NCBI RefSeq assembly: GCF_014650175.1
Contig: NZ_BMUL01000007.1
Coordinates: 186,001-250,000, forward strand
Direction of reading: 5' to 3'
Source of the DNA: Streptomyces termitum
Lineage (GTDB): Bacteria; Actinomycetota; Actinomycetes; Streptomycetales; Streptomycetaceae
DNA: 64,000 bases
The notes below the pieces were generated by a model. That model was not told the DNA's origin, searched no databases, and saw only the letters and a program-made list of their open reading frames with translations. Below, piece by piece: positions 8,221 through 15,988 of the stretch. The first letter of the stretch is position 1, and each line of letters opens with the position of its first letter. Position numbers and translations under genes: made by a program.

Positions 8221-9279
8221 GTGGGCGGGACAGACGAGACGCGCGGGAACGAGCCGGGACGCGTGCGCGCCTACCTCGGATCCTTCACCTCGGCGGGCGG
8301 CCGCGGCGTGCTCGCCGCCGACGTCGACCCGGCCACCGGGGCCCTCACCGTCACCGGCGGCACCGACGCCGTCGCCGACCCCTCCTACCTGGCCCTGGCC
8401 GACGGCGTGCTGTACGCGGTCTCCGAGACCGCGCCGGGCGCCGTCGCCGCCCTCGCCACCGGCCCCGAGCCCCGGCCGCTCGGCGCGCCCGTCCCGGTGG
8501 ACGGCGCAGGCCCCACCCACCTGGCGCTCGCTGGCGGCCACCTCCTCACCGCCAACTACACCTCCGGCAGCGTCTCCGCGCTGCCGCTCGCCGAGGACGG
8601 CACCCCCGGCCCCGCCGCCGCGGTCCTGCGGCACGAGGGCTCCGGCCCGGTCGCCGACCGGCAGGCCGAGCCGCACGCCCACCAGGTCCTCCCCGACCCC
8701 AGCGGCCGCTGGGCGGTCAGCGTGGACCTCGGCACCGACTCCGTCCGCGTCTGCGCCCTCGACCCGGCCACCGGCGCCCTGAGCCTCCACCGGGAGATCG
8801 CCCTGCGGCCCGGCTACGGCCCCCGCCACCTGGCCTTCCACCCGGACGGCGGCCACGCCTACGTCGTGGGCGAGCTGGAGCCCGCCGTCACCGTCTGCCG
8901 CTGGGACGCCGGCCGGGGCGAGCTGACCCCGCTGGCGGAGATCCCGCTCGTCGGCACCGGCAGCGCGACCCCCGCCCACCCCTCGGCCGTCGTCGTCGCG
9001 CCCGACGGGCGCTTCCTGTGGGTGGCCGTGCGCGGCACCGACACCATCGCCGTCCTCGTCCTCTCCCCGGAGGGCGACGAGGCGATCCGCTCCGCCACCG
9101 TCCCCTGCGGCGGCGCCTGGCCCCGCGACCTCGCCCTCGACCCCTCCGGGCGGCGGCTGTACGCGGCCAACGAGCGCTCCGGCGACGTCACCTGGTTCGA
9201 CGTGGACCGGGAGACCGGCCGCCCGGTCCGGGCCGGCTCCGTCCCGGTCCCGGCGGTCACCTGCGTCGTCTTCGGCTGA
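8221..9279 (+). CDS. Lactonase family protein (6-phosphogluconolactonase-like beta-propeller)
   Basis: 352 residues from the GTG at 8221, preceded by GGGAGG at five bases; the GTG at 8194 lacks such a site. The sequence is a seven-bladed-propeller type lactonase: YLGSFTSAGGRGV at the start, repeated LALADG, HQVLPDPSGRWAVSVDLGTDSVRV, GPRHLAFHPDGGHAYVVGEL, HPSAVVVAPDGRFLWVAVRG and WPRDLALDPSGRRLYAANE. Family members hydrolyse sugar lactones such as 6-phosphogluconolactone. It has no signal peptide. The dre-like site upstream suggests control by DasR and a link with amino-sugar use, supported by the GlcNAc-kinase-like gene 1.2 kb downstream. Substrate not proven. Confidence 0.87.
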   Translation: MGGTDETRGNEPGRVRAYLGSFTSAGGRGVLAADVDPATGALTVTGGTDAVADPSYLALADGVLYAVSETAPGAVAALATGPEPRPLGAPVPVDGAGPTHLALAGGHLLTANYTSGSVSALPLAEDGTPGPAAAVLRHEGSGPVADRQAEPHAHQVLPDPSGRWAVSVDLGTDSVRVCALDPATGALSLHREIALRPGYGPRHLAFHPDGGHAYVVGELEPAVTVCRWDAGRGELTPLAEIPLVGTGSATPAHPSAVVVAPDGRFLWVAVRGTDTIAVLVLSPEGDEAIRSATVPCGGAWPRDLALDPSGRRLYAANERSGDVTWFDVDRETGRPVRAGSVPVPAVTCVVFG

Positions 9280-9298
9280 CCCGCCCGCACACGCCGAA

Positions 9299-9328
9299 GG
9301 GCCCGTACCGGATCTCCGGTACGGGCCC
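9299..9328. terminator. Perfect 14-bp stem terminator
   Basis: GGGCCCGTACCGGA, loop TC, then TCCGGTACGGGCCC. It begins 20 bases after the lactonase stop and lies between convergent genes, so it can stop transcription from both sides. Confidence 0.85.
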
Positions 9329-9330
9329 CT

Positions 9331-9410
9331 CCGTATGAGGCCGCATGAGGCCGCATGAGGCCGCATGAGGCCGCATGAGGCCGCATGAGGCCGTGCGAGG
9401 CCGCGTGCGG
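9331..9410. repeat. 10-bp tandem repeat (CCGCATGAGG), eight units
   Basis: Five exact copies of CCGCATGAGG (9341-9390) are flanked by one variant unit before (CCGTATGAGG) and two degenerate units after (CCGTGCGAGG, CCGCGTGCGG). The array ends exactly at the stop codon of the minus-strand gene (9411). The 10-bp unit is near one helical turn and not a multiple of three. There are no spacers, so it is not a CRISPR. Confidence 0.92.
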
Positions 9411-10328
9411 TCAGTGCGCCGGGGCGCCCTGCTGCTGCGGGAGGCCGAGCACGGCCGCGTACTGCGAGGCCACCAGCTTGCCCAGGGCCGGGTAGGCGCC
9501 CAGCGCCTCGGCCGCCGGGCAGCCGGCCTCCTTCGACGCCTCGTCGAGCAGGCCCTCGGCCAGCTCCGGGCCGATCAGGTACGGGGCCAGCGCCAGCTGC
9601 ACCGAACCGGCGGCGCGCAGCTGCTCGGCGACGGAGGCGATCGAACCCTCCTGGTCGAGCGCGGCGGCCATCACCGGCACGGCGAGCCGGGCGGCGAGCA
9701 GCATGCCCGTGATGCCGGCGGCCTGCACGGCCTCCTCGCCGCCGACCGTGGCCAGGACGATGCCGTCCGCGGCGGTCGCGACGGTGAACAGCCGGGCGCG
9801 GTCGGCGCGGGCGAGCCCGGCCTCGGACAGGCGCACGTGCAGCGCCTCGGCGAGCAGCGGGTGCGGGCCGAGGACGTCGGTCAGCTCGGCGGTGTTGCCG
9901 CTGTCCATGATCGCCTGGCGGACCTGGCGCATCACGGCGCTGTCCGGACCGGCGAGCAGCGGCACGACGATCGCGGCCGGGCCCTCGGGGGCCCCGACCT
10001 CGCGGCCGGCCGCGACGGCGATCCGGTACCGCTCCTCGCGCAGCTCGGAGGCGGAGGTCAGCACACCGGCGAGGGTCGGGAACCGCTCGCCGTCGCCGTC
10101 CACGAAACCGACCGCGGCCTCCAGGCCGGGCAGCTCGGACCGGGCGATGCTCACCAGCTCGTCGGCGAGCGCGCGTATGGCGTCGGAGGGCGCGCCGGGA
10201 ACGGCGAGCACCAGCGCGGGAGCGCCCTCGGGCGCCGCCGCCGGGTCGGGGCGGCGGTGCCGCCCTGACGGGCGGGGTCGCGGCATTCGTACGGGCAGGC
10301 CGTTGGCGGGCCCAGTGGGGGAGCTCAT
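9411..10328 (-). CDS. CbiX/SirB-like family protein without the usual catalytic histidine
   Basis: 305 residues from ATG. After a basic, Pro-rich N-terminus (to about residue 38) come two chelatase-like halves. The first reads ALVLAVPGAPSDAIRALADELV where sirohydrochlorin chelatases have the metal-binding HGS motif, so the histidine is absent. The second half has VQLALAPYLIGPELAEGLLDEA, resembling the LAPFLL segment of CbiX proteins. It may have lost chelatase activity or act on something else. Upstream, TAACAT (10337-10342 on the plus strand as ATGTTA) ends 8 bases before the ATG with no ribosome site, suggesting a leaderless mRNA. Confidence 0.7.
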   Translation of the reverse strand: MSSPTGPANGLPVRMPRPRPSGRHRRPDPAAAPEGAPALVLAVPGAPSDAIRALADELVSIARSELPGLEAAVGFVDGDGERFPTLAGVLTSASELREERYRIAVAAGREVGAPEGPAAIVVPLLAGPDSAVMRQVRQAIMDSGNTAELTDVLGPHPLLAEALHVRLSEAGLARADRARLFTVATAADGIVLATVGGEEAVQAAGITGMLLAARLAVPVMAAALDQEGSIASVAEQLRAAGSVQLALAPYLIGPELAEGLLDEASKEAGCPAAEALGAYPALGKLVASQYAAVLGLPQQQGAPAH

Positions 10329-10479
10329 GGCGCCGCATGTTACTGGCTTTGCGGATGGAAGCGTTCGGTGAGATACGGCCCTGCGCCTTCCGTCCCGTTA
10401 TGTCCGCCCCGAGGCGGCCCGGAACGCCGACCGGCCCTCCATCACCGCCCCCACCAGCGACGATGCCGTCCGAGCGGCC

Positions 10480-11481
10480 TCAGAGGACGCGCAGCAGCGC
10501 GGGATCCCCGGGGAACCGGGCGGAGCCGCCGGCGAGCCCGGCGGCCAGCGCGACCGCCCCGTCCAGCGGGTCGCCCGCGGCGTCGGCGGTACGGACCCCG
10601 GGCAGCCGCGCGGCGAGCGCGGCCCGCACCGGACCCAGCAGCGGCTCGCCCATCCGGAACAGCCCCCCGGTCAGCGCGACCACCCGGTCCGGGCCCGGCG
10701 GGCAGGCCGCCGCGGCGGCGTCGGCGATGTCCTCGGCGGCCCGCCCCAGGATCCCGGCCGCCACCGGGTCCCGCCCCGCGCAGGCCGCGACCTCGGGGGC
10801 GAAGGCCGCCAGCACGGCCGGCCGGTCCGTCCGGGGGTAGAGCGCGGCGGGCAGCCCGGCCGCCGGGCCGTGCAGCGCCTCCGCCCGCGCCAGCAGCTCC
10901 GCCGAGCCCCCGCGCCGCCCGTCGTGCGCCCGCAGCGCCGCCTCCAGGCCGGCCCGGCCGATCCACGCGCCGCCGCCGCAGTCGCCGAGGAGGTGGCCCC
11001 AGCCGTCGGCACGGCGCCAGCCGGCCAGGTCGGTGCCCAGGGCGATCAGTCCGGTGCCGCCCGCCACGACCACGCCCGGCCGGGCGCCGAGCGCCCCCGC
11101 GTAGGCGGTGACGGCGTCGGCGGCGAGCGCGGTCCGCCCCGCCGCCACCCCCCAGGCGTCGGCGAAGGCACCGGGCAGCACGGCCCGCAGCTCCGCGCCG
11201 AGGGTGGCCATCCCGGCGGCGCCCACGGCGACGGCGCGCACCGGCCGTCCGGGCGCGACCCGTGCCCGCAGCGCGGCGACGGCGGGCAGCGCCGACTCCA
11301 GGAAGTGACCGGCGGCGATCCCGTCCGGCCCGGTCCGCACGGGGCCGGGCGCGGCCGCCCGGCCGAGCACCGTCCCGTCCGAGGCCCGCGCGAGGGCGAC
11401 CCGCAGTCCCGAACCGCCCGAGTCGATCCCGACGACCACCGCGTCGGCCGCCTCGCCGACGTGCCTGTTCCCGGACACCAC
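10480..11481 (-). CDS. BadF/BadG/BcrA-type N-acetylglucosamine kinase-like ATPase
   Basis: 333 residues from GTG; a second in-frame GTG follows directly. The actin-fold phosphate-1 motif VVGIDSGGSGLRVAL is near the N-terminus, adenosine and phosphate-2 motifs are in GVVVAGGTGLIALG, and GWGHLLGDCGGGAWIGRAGL is the typical signature of BadF-type N-acetylglucosamine/glucosamine kinases. VALTGGLFR near the C-terminus is the adenosine loop. It would phosphorylate an amino sugar for entry to cell-wall or glycolytic metabolism. TAGACT (plus strand AGTCTA at 11521-11526) is a plausible -10. The nearby dre-like site at 8149 fits an amino-sugar theme. Confidence 0.8.
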   Translation of the reverse strand: MVSGNRHVGEAADAVVVGIDSGGSGLRVALARASDGTVLGRAAAPGPVRTGPDGIAAGHFLESALPAVAALRARVAPGRPVRAVAVGAAGMATLGAELRAVLPGAFADAWGVAAGRTALAADAVTAYAGALGARPGVVVAGGTGLIALGTDLAGWRRADGWGHLLGDCGGGAWIGRAGLEAALRAHDGRRGGSAELLARAEALHGPAAGLPAALYPRTDRPAVLAAFAPEVAACAGRDPVAAGILGRAAEDIADAAAAACPPGPDRVVALTGGLFRMGEPLLGPVRAALAARLPGVRTADAAGDPLDGAVALAAGLAGGSARFPGDPALLRVL

Positions 11482-11520
11482 GCTGCGACCGTCCTCACCG
11501 AAGGGGGCTGTGGAGGCCGC

Positions 11521-11526
11521 AGTCTA
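11521..11526 (-). promoter_or_regulatory. Putative -10 box of the GlcNAc-kinase-like gene
   Basis: TAGACT on the minus strand, 39 bases upstream of the GTG start. The surrounding AGTCTAGGTC resembles a dre core at 7 of 10 positions, too weak to call a site. Confidence 0.35.
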
Positions 11527-11582
11527 GGTCCTGCCCGGGACGGGGGACCCCCGCGCGCAGGGGCGTTGTCGGTGTGGGCCGG

Positions 11583-11588
11583 TAGAGT
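11583..11588 (+). promoter_or_regulatory. -10 box of ung, likely leaderless
   Basis: TAGAGT followed by eight bases and then the GTG start of ung; no ribosome site lies between, which points to a leaderless transcript. Confidence 0.5.
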
Positions 11589-11596
11589 GACGGATC

Positions 11597-12274
11597 GTGA
11601 CTGCGAGACCGTTGAGCGAACTGGTGGAGCCCGGCTGGGCCAAGGCCCTGGAGCCCGTCGCGGGCCGGGTGGCACAGATGGGCGACTTCCTCCGGGCGGA
11701 GATCGCCGCCGGCCGGACCTACCTCCCGTCGGGGCCGAACGTGCTGCGCGCCTTCCAGCAGCCCTTCGACGACGTACGGGTGCTGATCGTGGGTCAGGAC
11801 CCGTACCACACCCCGGGGATGCCGATGGGGCTCAGCTTCTCGGTGGCGCCCGAGGTGCGTTCGCTGCCCCCGAGCCTGGAGAACATCTTCCGGGAGATGC
11901 ACACCGACCTCGGCCTGCCCCGGCCGTCGAACGGCGACCTGACGCCGTGGACCCGGCAGGGCGTCCTCCTTCTGAACCGGGCGCTGACCACGGCCCCGCG
12001 CAAGGCGGGCGCGCACCGGGGCAAGGGCTGGGAGGAGGTGACCGAGCAGGCGATCCGCGCGCTGGCCGCCCGGGGCAGGCCCCTGGTGTCGATCCTGTGG
12101 GGCGCCGACGCCCGCAGGGCCCGCCCGCTGCTCGGGAACCTGCCGGCCGTGGAGTCCGCGCACCCCTCGCCGATGTCCGCCGACCGGGGCTTCTTCGGCT
12201 CCCGCCCCTTCAGCCGGGCCAACGAGATGCTGGCCGCCCAGGGCGCCGAGCCGGTGGACTGGCGCCTCCCCTGA
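11597..12274 (+). CDS. ung: Uracil-DNA glycosylase, family 1
   Basis: 225 residues from GTG, the normal length for bacterial Ung. The water-activating motif [18 protein letters not shown] (about 62-79) contains the catalytic Asp and the uracil-binding residues, and the C-terminal [14 protein letters not shown] (about 187-200) holds the catalytic His loop. It removes uracil from DNA as the first step of base-excision repair. Start is supported by TAGAGT eight bases upstream. Streptomycetes often carry two ung copies, so this may be one of a pair. It converges on the Asp-box gene with a strong shared terminator. Confidence 0.96.
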   Translation: MTARPLSELVEPGWAKALEPVAGRVAQMGDFLRAEIAAGRTYLPSGPNVLRAFQQPFDDVRVLIVGQDPYHTPGMPMGLSFSVAPEVRSLPPSLENIFREMHTDLGLPRPSNGDLTPWTRQGVLLLNRALTTAPRKAGAHRGKGWEEVTEQAIRALAARGRPLVSILWGADARRARPLLGNLPAVESAHPSPMSADRGFFGSRPFSRANEMLAAQGAEPVDWRLP

Positions 12275-12279
12275 CGAAG

Positions 12280-12324
12280 CGGCGGCGCGGGGGAGCCGGA
12301 AGGACCGGAGCCCCCGCGCCGCCG
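12280..12324. terminator. Bidirectional terminator between ung and the Asp-box gene
   Basis: CGGCGGCGCGGGGG (12280-12293) pairs perfectly with CCCCCGCGCCGCCG (12311-12324), 14 bp; the 17-base loop itself contains CCGG/CCGG. It starts six bases after the ung stop and ends eight bases before the end of the minus-strand gene. Confidence 0.85.
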
Positions 12325-12332
12325 ACGGGGCG

Positions 12333-13415
12333 TCAGACCACCGCCGCCCGCACGCACAGCACGTCCGGCAGGTGCTCGGCGAGCAGCCGCCAGGAGTCGC
12401 CGTCGTCGGCGCTCGCGTACACCTCGCCGTTGCGGTTGCCGAAGTAGACGCCCGCCGGGTCGGCGTCGTCCGTGCACAGCGCGTCGCGCAGCACCGTCCC
12501 GTAGTGGTCGCCCTCGGGAAGGCCCTCGGTGAGCGGCTCCCAGCTCGCCCCGGCGTCGGTGGTGCGGTAGACGCGGCAGCGCCGGCCGGCCGGGACGCGG
12601 TCGGAGTCGGCGGCGATGGGGAAGACGTAGGCGGTGTCGGGCCGGTGCGGGTGCGCGGCGACGGCGAAGCCGAAGTCGGAGGGGAGTCCGGCCCCGATGT
12701 CGGTCCAGGCGGCCCCGGCGTCGTCGCTGCGGAAGACGCCCCAGTGGTTCTGGAGGTACAGCCGGTCCAGGTCGCCCGCGTCCTGCGCGATCTTGTGCAC
12801 GCACTGGCCGAACTCGGGATCGGGGTCGGGCAGGAAGACGGCGGAGACCCCGTGGTTGGACGGGTCCCAGGAGGCGCCGCCGTCCCGGCTGCGGAAGACG
12901 CCCGCGGTGGAGACGGCGACGGTGACCGCGTCGGCGTCGCGGCGGTCGGTGACGACCGTGTGCACGGCCTCGCCGCCCCCGCCCGGCACCCACCGGGAGC
13001 GGGTGGGGTGCTCCCAGAGCGGGCGGACGAGCGAGAAGCTCTCCCCGCGGTCCTCGGAGCGGAACAGGGCGGCCGGTTCGGTGCCCGCGTAGACGACGCC
13101 GGGGGAGTGGTCCGGGGCGGGGTGCAGCTGCCAGACCCGCTCCAGGGAGGCGCCGGTGTCCTCCGGGAAGCGGACGGCGGGCCGGGGCGGTTCGGTCCAG
13201 CTCCGGCCCAGGTCGTCGGAGTGGAAGACGGACGGGCCCCAGTGGGAGCTGTCGCCGCCGACCAGTAGCCGGGGCGCGTCTCCCCGGGTGTCGATCGCCA
13301 CCGAGTAGACGGCCTGCGCGGGGAAGTGCGGAGCGTCGAACTCCCAGTGGCCGCCGCGCCCGCGGCCGATGAAGAGCCCCTTGCGGGTGCCCACGGTGAG
13401 AAGTACGTCGGGCAT
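12333..13415 (-). CDS. Sialidase-like (Asp-box/BNR) beta-propeller protein
   Basis: 360 residues from the ATG at 13415, which has GGAGG eight bases upstream; the longer frame to 13478 is ignored. Six Asp-box motifs (SxDxGxxW type) are visible: SDDLGRSW, SEDRGESF, SRDGGASW, SDDAGAAW, TTDAGASW and SADDGDSW, which mark blade turns of a propeller as in exo-alpha-sialidases and VPS10/YCF48-like proteins. The catalytic Arg triad and Tyr/Glu of true sialidases cannot be identified, and there is no signal peptide, so enzymatic function is doubtful. Related proteins are annotated only as glycosyl hydrolase-like. Confidence 0.8.
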   Translation of the reverse strand: MPDVLLTVGTRKGLFIGRGRGGHWEFDAPHFPAQAVYSVAIDTRGDAPRLLVGGDSSHWGPSVFHSDDLGRSWTEPPRPAVRFPEDTGASLERVWQLHPAPDHSPGVVYAGTEPAALFRSEDRGESFSLVRPLWEHPTRSRWVPGGGGEAVHTVVTDRRDADAVTVAVSTAGVFRSRDGGASWDPSNHGVSAVFLPDPDPEFGQCVHKIAQDAGDLDRLYLQNHWGVFRSDDAGAAWTDIGAGLPSDFGFAVAAHPHRPDTAYVFPIAADSDRVPAGRRCRVYRTTDAGASWEPLTEGLPEGDHYGTVLRDALCTDDADPAGVYFGNRNGEVYASADDGDSWRLLAEHLPDVLCVRAAVV

Positions 13416-13479
13416 CGTGCCCACCTCCAGGACGCCGTTGTCGCGGATACGGGCCAGTCTGCACCCGGCCACTGACAAC

Positions 13480-13531
13480 GGCCCCCGGGGACACTCCGCG
13501 ACCGGTCCGTCGCGGAGTGTCCCCGGGGGCC
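13480..13531 (-). terminator. 23-bp perfect-stem terminator of the OYE gene
   Basis: The arms 13480-13502 and 13509-13531 are exact reverse complements (23 bp) around the six-base loop CGGTCC. Core: GACACTCCGCGAC / GTCGCGGAGTGTC. It lies 20 bases beyond the stop of the flavin oxidoreductase gene. Confidence 0.92.
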
Positions 13532-13551
13532 GTACCGGCGCGGGGGCGCCG

Positions 13552-14631
13552 TCAGATCGCCCAGGCGTACTGCGGCGGCGCGGAGACGGCGGCGCCCAGT
13601 TCGCGCGCGGCGCGGCGCGGCCAGGAGGCGTCGCGGAGCAGTTCGCGGCCGAGCAGGACCGCGTCGGCCTCGCCGTTGGCGAGGATCTTCTCGGCCTGCG
13701 CGCTCTCGGTGATGAGGCCGACGGCGGCGACCGGGAGGCCGGTCTCGGCCTTGACCCGGGCGGCGAAGGGCACCTGGTAGCCGGGGCCGACGGGGATGCG
13801 GGCGGGGCCGCCGTTGCCGCCGGTGGAGACGTCGAGGAGGTCCACGCCGTGCTCGCGCAGCAGCGCGGCGAAGCGGACGGTCTCGTCGGCGGTCCAGCCC
13901 GCCTCCTCCAGCCAGTCGGTGGCGGAGATACGGAAGAAGACGGGCAGTTCCTCGGGCCAGACGGCGCGGACCGCGTCGACGACCTCCAGCGCGAGCCGGG
14001 TGCGGTTCTCGAAGGAGCCGCCGTAGGCGTCGGTGCGGCGGTTGCTGTGCGGGGAGAGGAACTCGCCGATCAGGTAGCCGTGGGCGCCGTGCACCTCGAC
14101 GACCTCGAAGCCGGCGGCCAGGGCGCGGCGGGCCGCGTCGGCGAACTGCCCGACGACCTCCCGGATGCCGTCCTCGGTCAGCTCGGTGGGGACCGGGTGG
14201 TGCTCGTCGAAGGGGACGGCGCTGGGGGCGACCGGCTGCCACCGCTCCTCGGCGGGGGCGGGCCCCCGGCCGAGCCAGGGGCGCTGGGTGGCCGCTTTGC
14301 GCCCGGCATGGGCGATCTGGATGCCGGGGACGGCGCCCTGCGCCTTGACGAAGGAGGCGATCCGGCGCAGGCCCTCGGTCTGGGTGTCGTTCCACAGGCC
14401 CAGGTCGGCGGGGCTGATCCGGCCCTCGGGGGCGACGGCGGTGGCCTCGACCAGGATGAGCCCGGCGCCGCCGGTGGCGCGGGAGCCGTAGTGGGCGAGG
14501 TGCCAGTCGCCGGCGACACCGGCGTTCGGCCCGAAGACCTCCGCCGAGTACTGGCACATCGGCGCCATCCAGACGCGGTTCGGGACGGTCAGCGAGCGGA
14601 GGGTGTAGGGCTCGAACAGGGCGGCGCTCAT
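13552..14631 (-). CDS. NADH:flavin oxidoreductase, Old Yellow Enzyme family (YqjM-like)
   Basis: 359 residues from the ATG at 14631 with GGAG upstream. Hallmarks of the thermophilic-like/YqjM branch: Cys and Tyr in MAPMCQYSA (about residue 22-30), the substrate-binding histidine pair in VHGAHGYL, the RTDAYGGSFENR signature, and VGLI and AVLLGRELL near the FMN phosphate. It reduces activated C=C bonds (enones, maleimides, quinones) with NAD(P)H and FMN in the cytoplasm. It is divergent from an ArsR-type regulator across 161 bases containing two inverted repeats, a classic local-repressor arrangement for electrophile response. Confidence 0.93.
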   Translation of the reverse strand: MSAALFEPYTLRSLTVPNRVWMAPMCQYSAEVFGPNAGVAGDWHLAHYGSRATGGAGLILVEATAVAPEGRISPADLGLWNDTQTEGLRRIASFVKAQGAVPGIQIAHAGRKAATQRPWLGRGPAPAEERWQPVAPSAVPFDEHHPVPTELTEDGIREVVGQFADAARRALAAGFEVVEVHGAHGYLIGEFLSPHSNRRTDAYGGSFENRTRLALEVVDAVRAVWPEELPVFFRISATDWLEEAGWTADETVRFAALLREHGVDLLDVSTGGNGGPARIPVGPGYQVPFAARVKAETGLPVAAVGLITESAQAEKILANGEADAVLLGRELLRDASWPRRAARELGAAVSAPPQYAWAI

Positions 14632-14692
14632 CGCGGACTCCGTTTCGGTGCGGTGGCGGGTGCCGGGAGGGCAGGGCCCGGCGGGATGCTCG

Positions 14693-14708
14693 TACGATAC
14701 CCATCGTA
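14693..14708. promoter_or_regulatory. Inverted repeat in OYE-ArsR intergenic region
   Basis: TACGAT, four bases ACCC, ATCGTA. Shares TACGA/TCGTA half-sites with the palindrome at 14727, so the two are probably tandem operators of the adjacent ArsR-type regulator. Confidence 0.6.
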
Positions 14709-14726
14709 GTACGGCATCTGTCAAAC

Positions 14727-14742
14727 TACGAGGATCCTCGTA
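14727..14742. promoter_or_regulatory. Perfect 16-bp palindromic operator
   Basis: TACGAGGATCCTCGTA is fully self-complementary and lies 50 bases before the ArsR-type start and 95 before the OYE start. A likely repressor-binding site governing both divergent genes. Confidence 0.65.
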
Positions 14743-14792
14743 CAATGGCTCCCGTCCGGGACCGACCCTCCCGAGGAAGTGGAGCCGCCGCC

Positions 14793-15185
14793 ATGACGAC
14801 CCCCGCCCGCCCCCGCCGCCTCGCCCACCCCGCGCGCGAGGAGATCCGCCTGGAGCCGGTGCTGCACGCGCTCTCGGACGCCGTACGGCTCCGGATCGTG
14901 CGCGAGATGGCCGCCGCCGAGACCGGGCTGAGCTGCTCGCACTTCGTCCTCCCGGTCACCAAGTCGACCTCCACCCACCACTTCCGGGTGCTCCGCGAGG
15001 CCGGCGTGATCCGGCAGGACTACCGCGGCACCGCCAAGCTGAACGCGCTCCGCCGGGCCGACCTCGACGCCCTCTTCCCCGGCCTCCTCGACACCGTCCT
15101 GACGGCGGCCGAGGCCCAGGCCGCCCGCCACGGCGACCCGGCGCGGGACCCGGCCGCCGGGCTCACAGCGACCGCATCCGGTTGA
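14793..15185 (+). CDS. ArsR-type winged-helix transcriptional regulator
   Basis: 130 residues from the ATG at 14793 with GTGGAG upstream. The body is an ArsR winged HTH: LEPVLHALSDAVRLRIVREM, TKSTSTHHFRVLREAGVI as recognition helix region, and the wing DYRGTAKLNALRR. No classic ELCVCDL metal motif is present, although a single Cys (GLSCSHF) precedes the recognition helix and could sense electrophiles; this is inference. It is divergent from the OYE gene and probably represses it and itself via the two palindromes. The 3' end overlaps the convergent DUF305 gene by 23 bases. Confidence 0.88.
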   Translation: MTTPARPRRLAHPAREEIRLEPVLHALSDAVRLRIVREMAAAETGLSCSHFVLPVTKSTSTHHFRVLREAGVIRQDYRGTAKLNALRRADLDALFPGLLDTVLTAAEAQAARHGDPARDPAAGLTATASG

Positions 15186-15813
15186 TCTCGGCCGTCTGCT
15201 GGGCGATCACGTCGGTGGCCATCTCCTCCACCTGGACGTTGTTGCCCTCGCCCAGCACCTCGGCCGCCATCGTCACCGCGCCCTGATGGTGCGCCACCAT
15301 CAGCTCCAGGAACAGCGTGTCGAAGGCCGCCCCCTTCGCCGCGCGCAGCCGCGCGAGCTGCTCCCCGGTCGCCATGCCCGCCATTGCGTGCTCCCCGTGC
15401 CCGCCCTGCTCGCGCGGCCCGCCGTTGGCCGTGAGCCAGCCCTCCATGGCGCCGATCTCCGGCTGCTGCGCCGCCGCGATCCGCTCCGCCACCTTCCTGA
15501 CCTTCGGCGACGCGGCCCGCTCGGGGGCGAGCGCGCTCATCGTCAGGGCCTGCCGGTGGTGGACGATCATCATCTGCACGTAGCGGAAGTCCGCGCCGTT
15601 CGGCCGCTCGTCGGGCAGCAGGCTCTTCGCCTCCTCCGGCGAGACCCGCCGGGCCGGCTCGCCGGGCTTCCCCGGCACCACCACCGACGCCGCTCCGGAG
15701 GCCGAGGGGGCCGGTGCGGCCCGTCCGCCCTCCGACTCGCAGGCGCCCAGGGCGAGGACGGCCAGCGCGGCGAGGGCGGCGACGGCGACGGGGCGCCGAG
15801 GGGTGGTCAACAA
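15163..15813 (-). CDS. DUF305 lipoprotein
   Basis: 216 residues from a TTG at 15813 that has GGAGG five bases upstream, which decides this rare start. A lipoprotein signal (RRPVAVAALAALAVLALGAC, lipobox LGAC) anchors it outside the membrane. The mature part is a DUF305 domain with two His pairs, MMIVHHRQALTMS and LMVAHHQGAVTMA, and the helix-ending EINRMRSL. DUF305 proteins have a ferritin-like helical fold and are often linked with copper or other metals, but no reaction is established. Tail overlaps the ArsR gene. Confidence 0.9.
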   Translation of the reverse strand: MLTTPRRPVAVAALAALAVLALGACESEGGRAAPAPSASGAASVVVPGKPGEPARRVSPEEAKSLLPDERPNGADFRYVQMMIVHHRQALTMSALAPERAASPKVRKVAERIAAAQQPEIGAMEGWLTANGGPREQGGHGEHAMAGMATGEQLARLRAAKGAAFDTLFLELMVAHHQGAVTMAAEVLGEGNNVQVEEMATDVIAQQTAEINRMRSL

Positions 15814-15988
15814 CGGTACCTCCAGGGGGATGTGCGGTCACAGGGGCCGTTCCTAGCACTTCTTGCGGGGGAGTCGAGCGGATTCGTTCATGACATCTGT
15901 GTTGCCATCTGTTGGGATGTGCATGCCAAGGAACATACTGCCGGGGTCCCACACCGTTCAGCATTGAACGGAAACCACCGAGGACGGA

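Noticed and set aside
9331..9410. CRISPR-like array
   Set aside because: Units are 10 bp and directly adjacent with no spacers; it is a plain tandem repeat.
11521..11530. Second dre site at the GlcNAc-kinase-like gene
   Set aside because: AGTCTAGGTC matches the core at only 7 of 10 positions; better explained as the -10 box TAGACT on the minus strand.
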